Shown here: in pieces, positions 14,761 to 14,870 of the stretch
Layout of the letters: each line of letters starts with the position of its first letter
Numbering within the stretch: the stretch's first letter is position 1
Source of the DNA: JBHGBB01 sp041946755
GTDB lineage: Bacteria; UBP4; UBA4092; JAOAEQ01
Assembly (NCBI GenBank): GCA_041946755.1
Contig: JBHGBB010000080.1
Coordinates: 1-14,870, forward strand
Reading direction: 5' to 3'
DNA length: 14,870 nucleotides
Made by a program: the position numbers and the translations under genes
Notes under the pieces: generated by a model
Seen by the model: the letters and a program-made list of their open reading frames with translations, nothing else
What the model was told of the DNA's origin: nothing
Database searches by the model: none

Positions 14761-14870
14761 AATCCAGTTTTCTTTTCCATAATAATAGATTGTATTTAAA
14801 CCAATAAAAATAAAAGACTTGAGAGATAAGTTGAAAGAGTTAAATACACAATTTCATATCTTATCCATCA
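14761..14870 (-). promoter_or_regulatory. AT-rich upstream region of gene 4; promoter expected but not resolved
   Basis: This 110-bp stretch holds no gene on either strand and is the likely site of the promoter for genes 4-3. On the minus strand TACAAT (14794-14789) is a passable -10 box, but the hexamer 17 bp upstream, TCTTTT (14817-14812), is a poor -35. TTGTGT (14851-14846) is a better -35 with only TATCTC at the right distance. Neither pair is convincing. Confidence 0.25.

Overview
The window is almost entirely one gene family. Four large genes lie head to tail on the minus strand and together fill about 92% of the sequence. Each encodes a secreted protein with a signal peptide followed by a glycoside hydrolase family 18 (GH18, chitinase/YaaH-like) barrel. 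The only other gene is the 3' end of a plus-strand beta-propeller protein at the left edge, which converges on the array. No RNA genes, mobile-element genes or CRISPR array were seen.

In order of transcription (right to left): gene 4 (12997-14760, 587 aa) is a compact GH18 protein with one carbohydrate-binding-like module. Gene 3 (9667-12954, 1095 aa), gene 2 (5005-9579, 1524 aa) and gene 1 (651-4868, 1405 aa) are paralogues. All three share a core of about 1080 residues: signal peptide, linker, GH18, a CBM-like jelly roll, a lamin-tail-type domain and a LamG-like domain. After the same junction (TW[IV]DN[IL]T) the tails differ completely. Gene 3 ends almost at once in a VPVELSHFE motif, gene 2 carries four BACON-like repeats of exactly 106 residues, and gene 1 carries two CBM-like modules. 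The GH18 motif DxxDxDxE is altered to QxxSxDxE in genes 1-3 and to DxxTxDxE in gene 4; the catalytic Glu is kept in all four.

Genes 4 and 3 are 42 bp apart and probably co-transcribed. A hairpin with a U-tract follows gene 3. Genes 2 and 1 share a 26-nt identical leader and start region that includes the ribosome binding site, so duplication included the 5' control region. Patterns of similarity among the three big genes are mosaic, which suggests gene conversion.

The 311-bp gap between the propeller gene and gene 1 holds six alternating tracts of two 7-bp repeat types and then a GC-rich palindrome that may terminate both converging transcripts.

The organism is a bacterium of moderate GC that invests in very large secreted multidomain proteins. 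The [LV]PVEL motif near the C-termini and the LTD/BACON content resemble secreted proteins of Bacteroidota/Ignavibacteria and candidate phyla near them, but the phylum cannot be settled from this sequence. The array looks like a locus for binding or processing a GlcNAc-containing polymer (chitin, peptidoglycan or an exopolysaccharide) outside the cytoplasm, with tail swapping changing what each enzyme attaches to. That role is inferred from domains, not shown.
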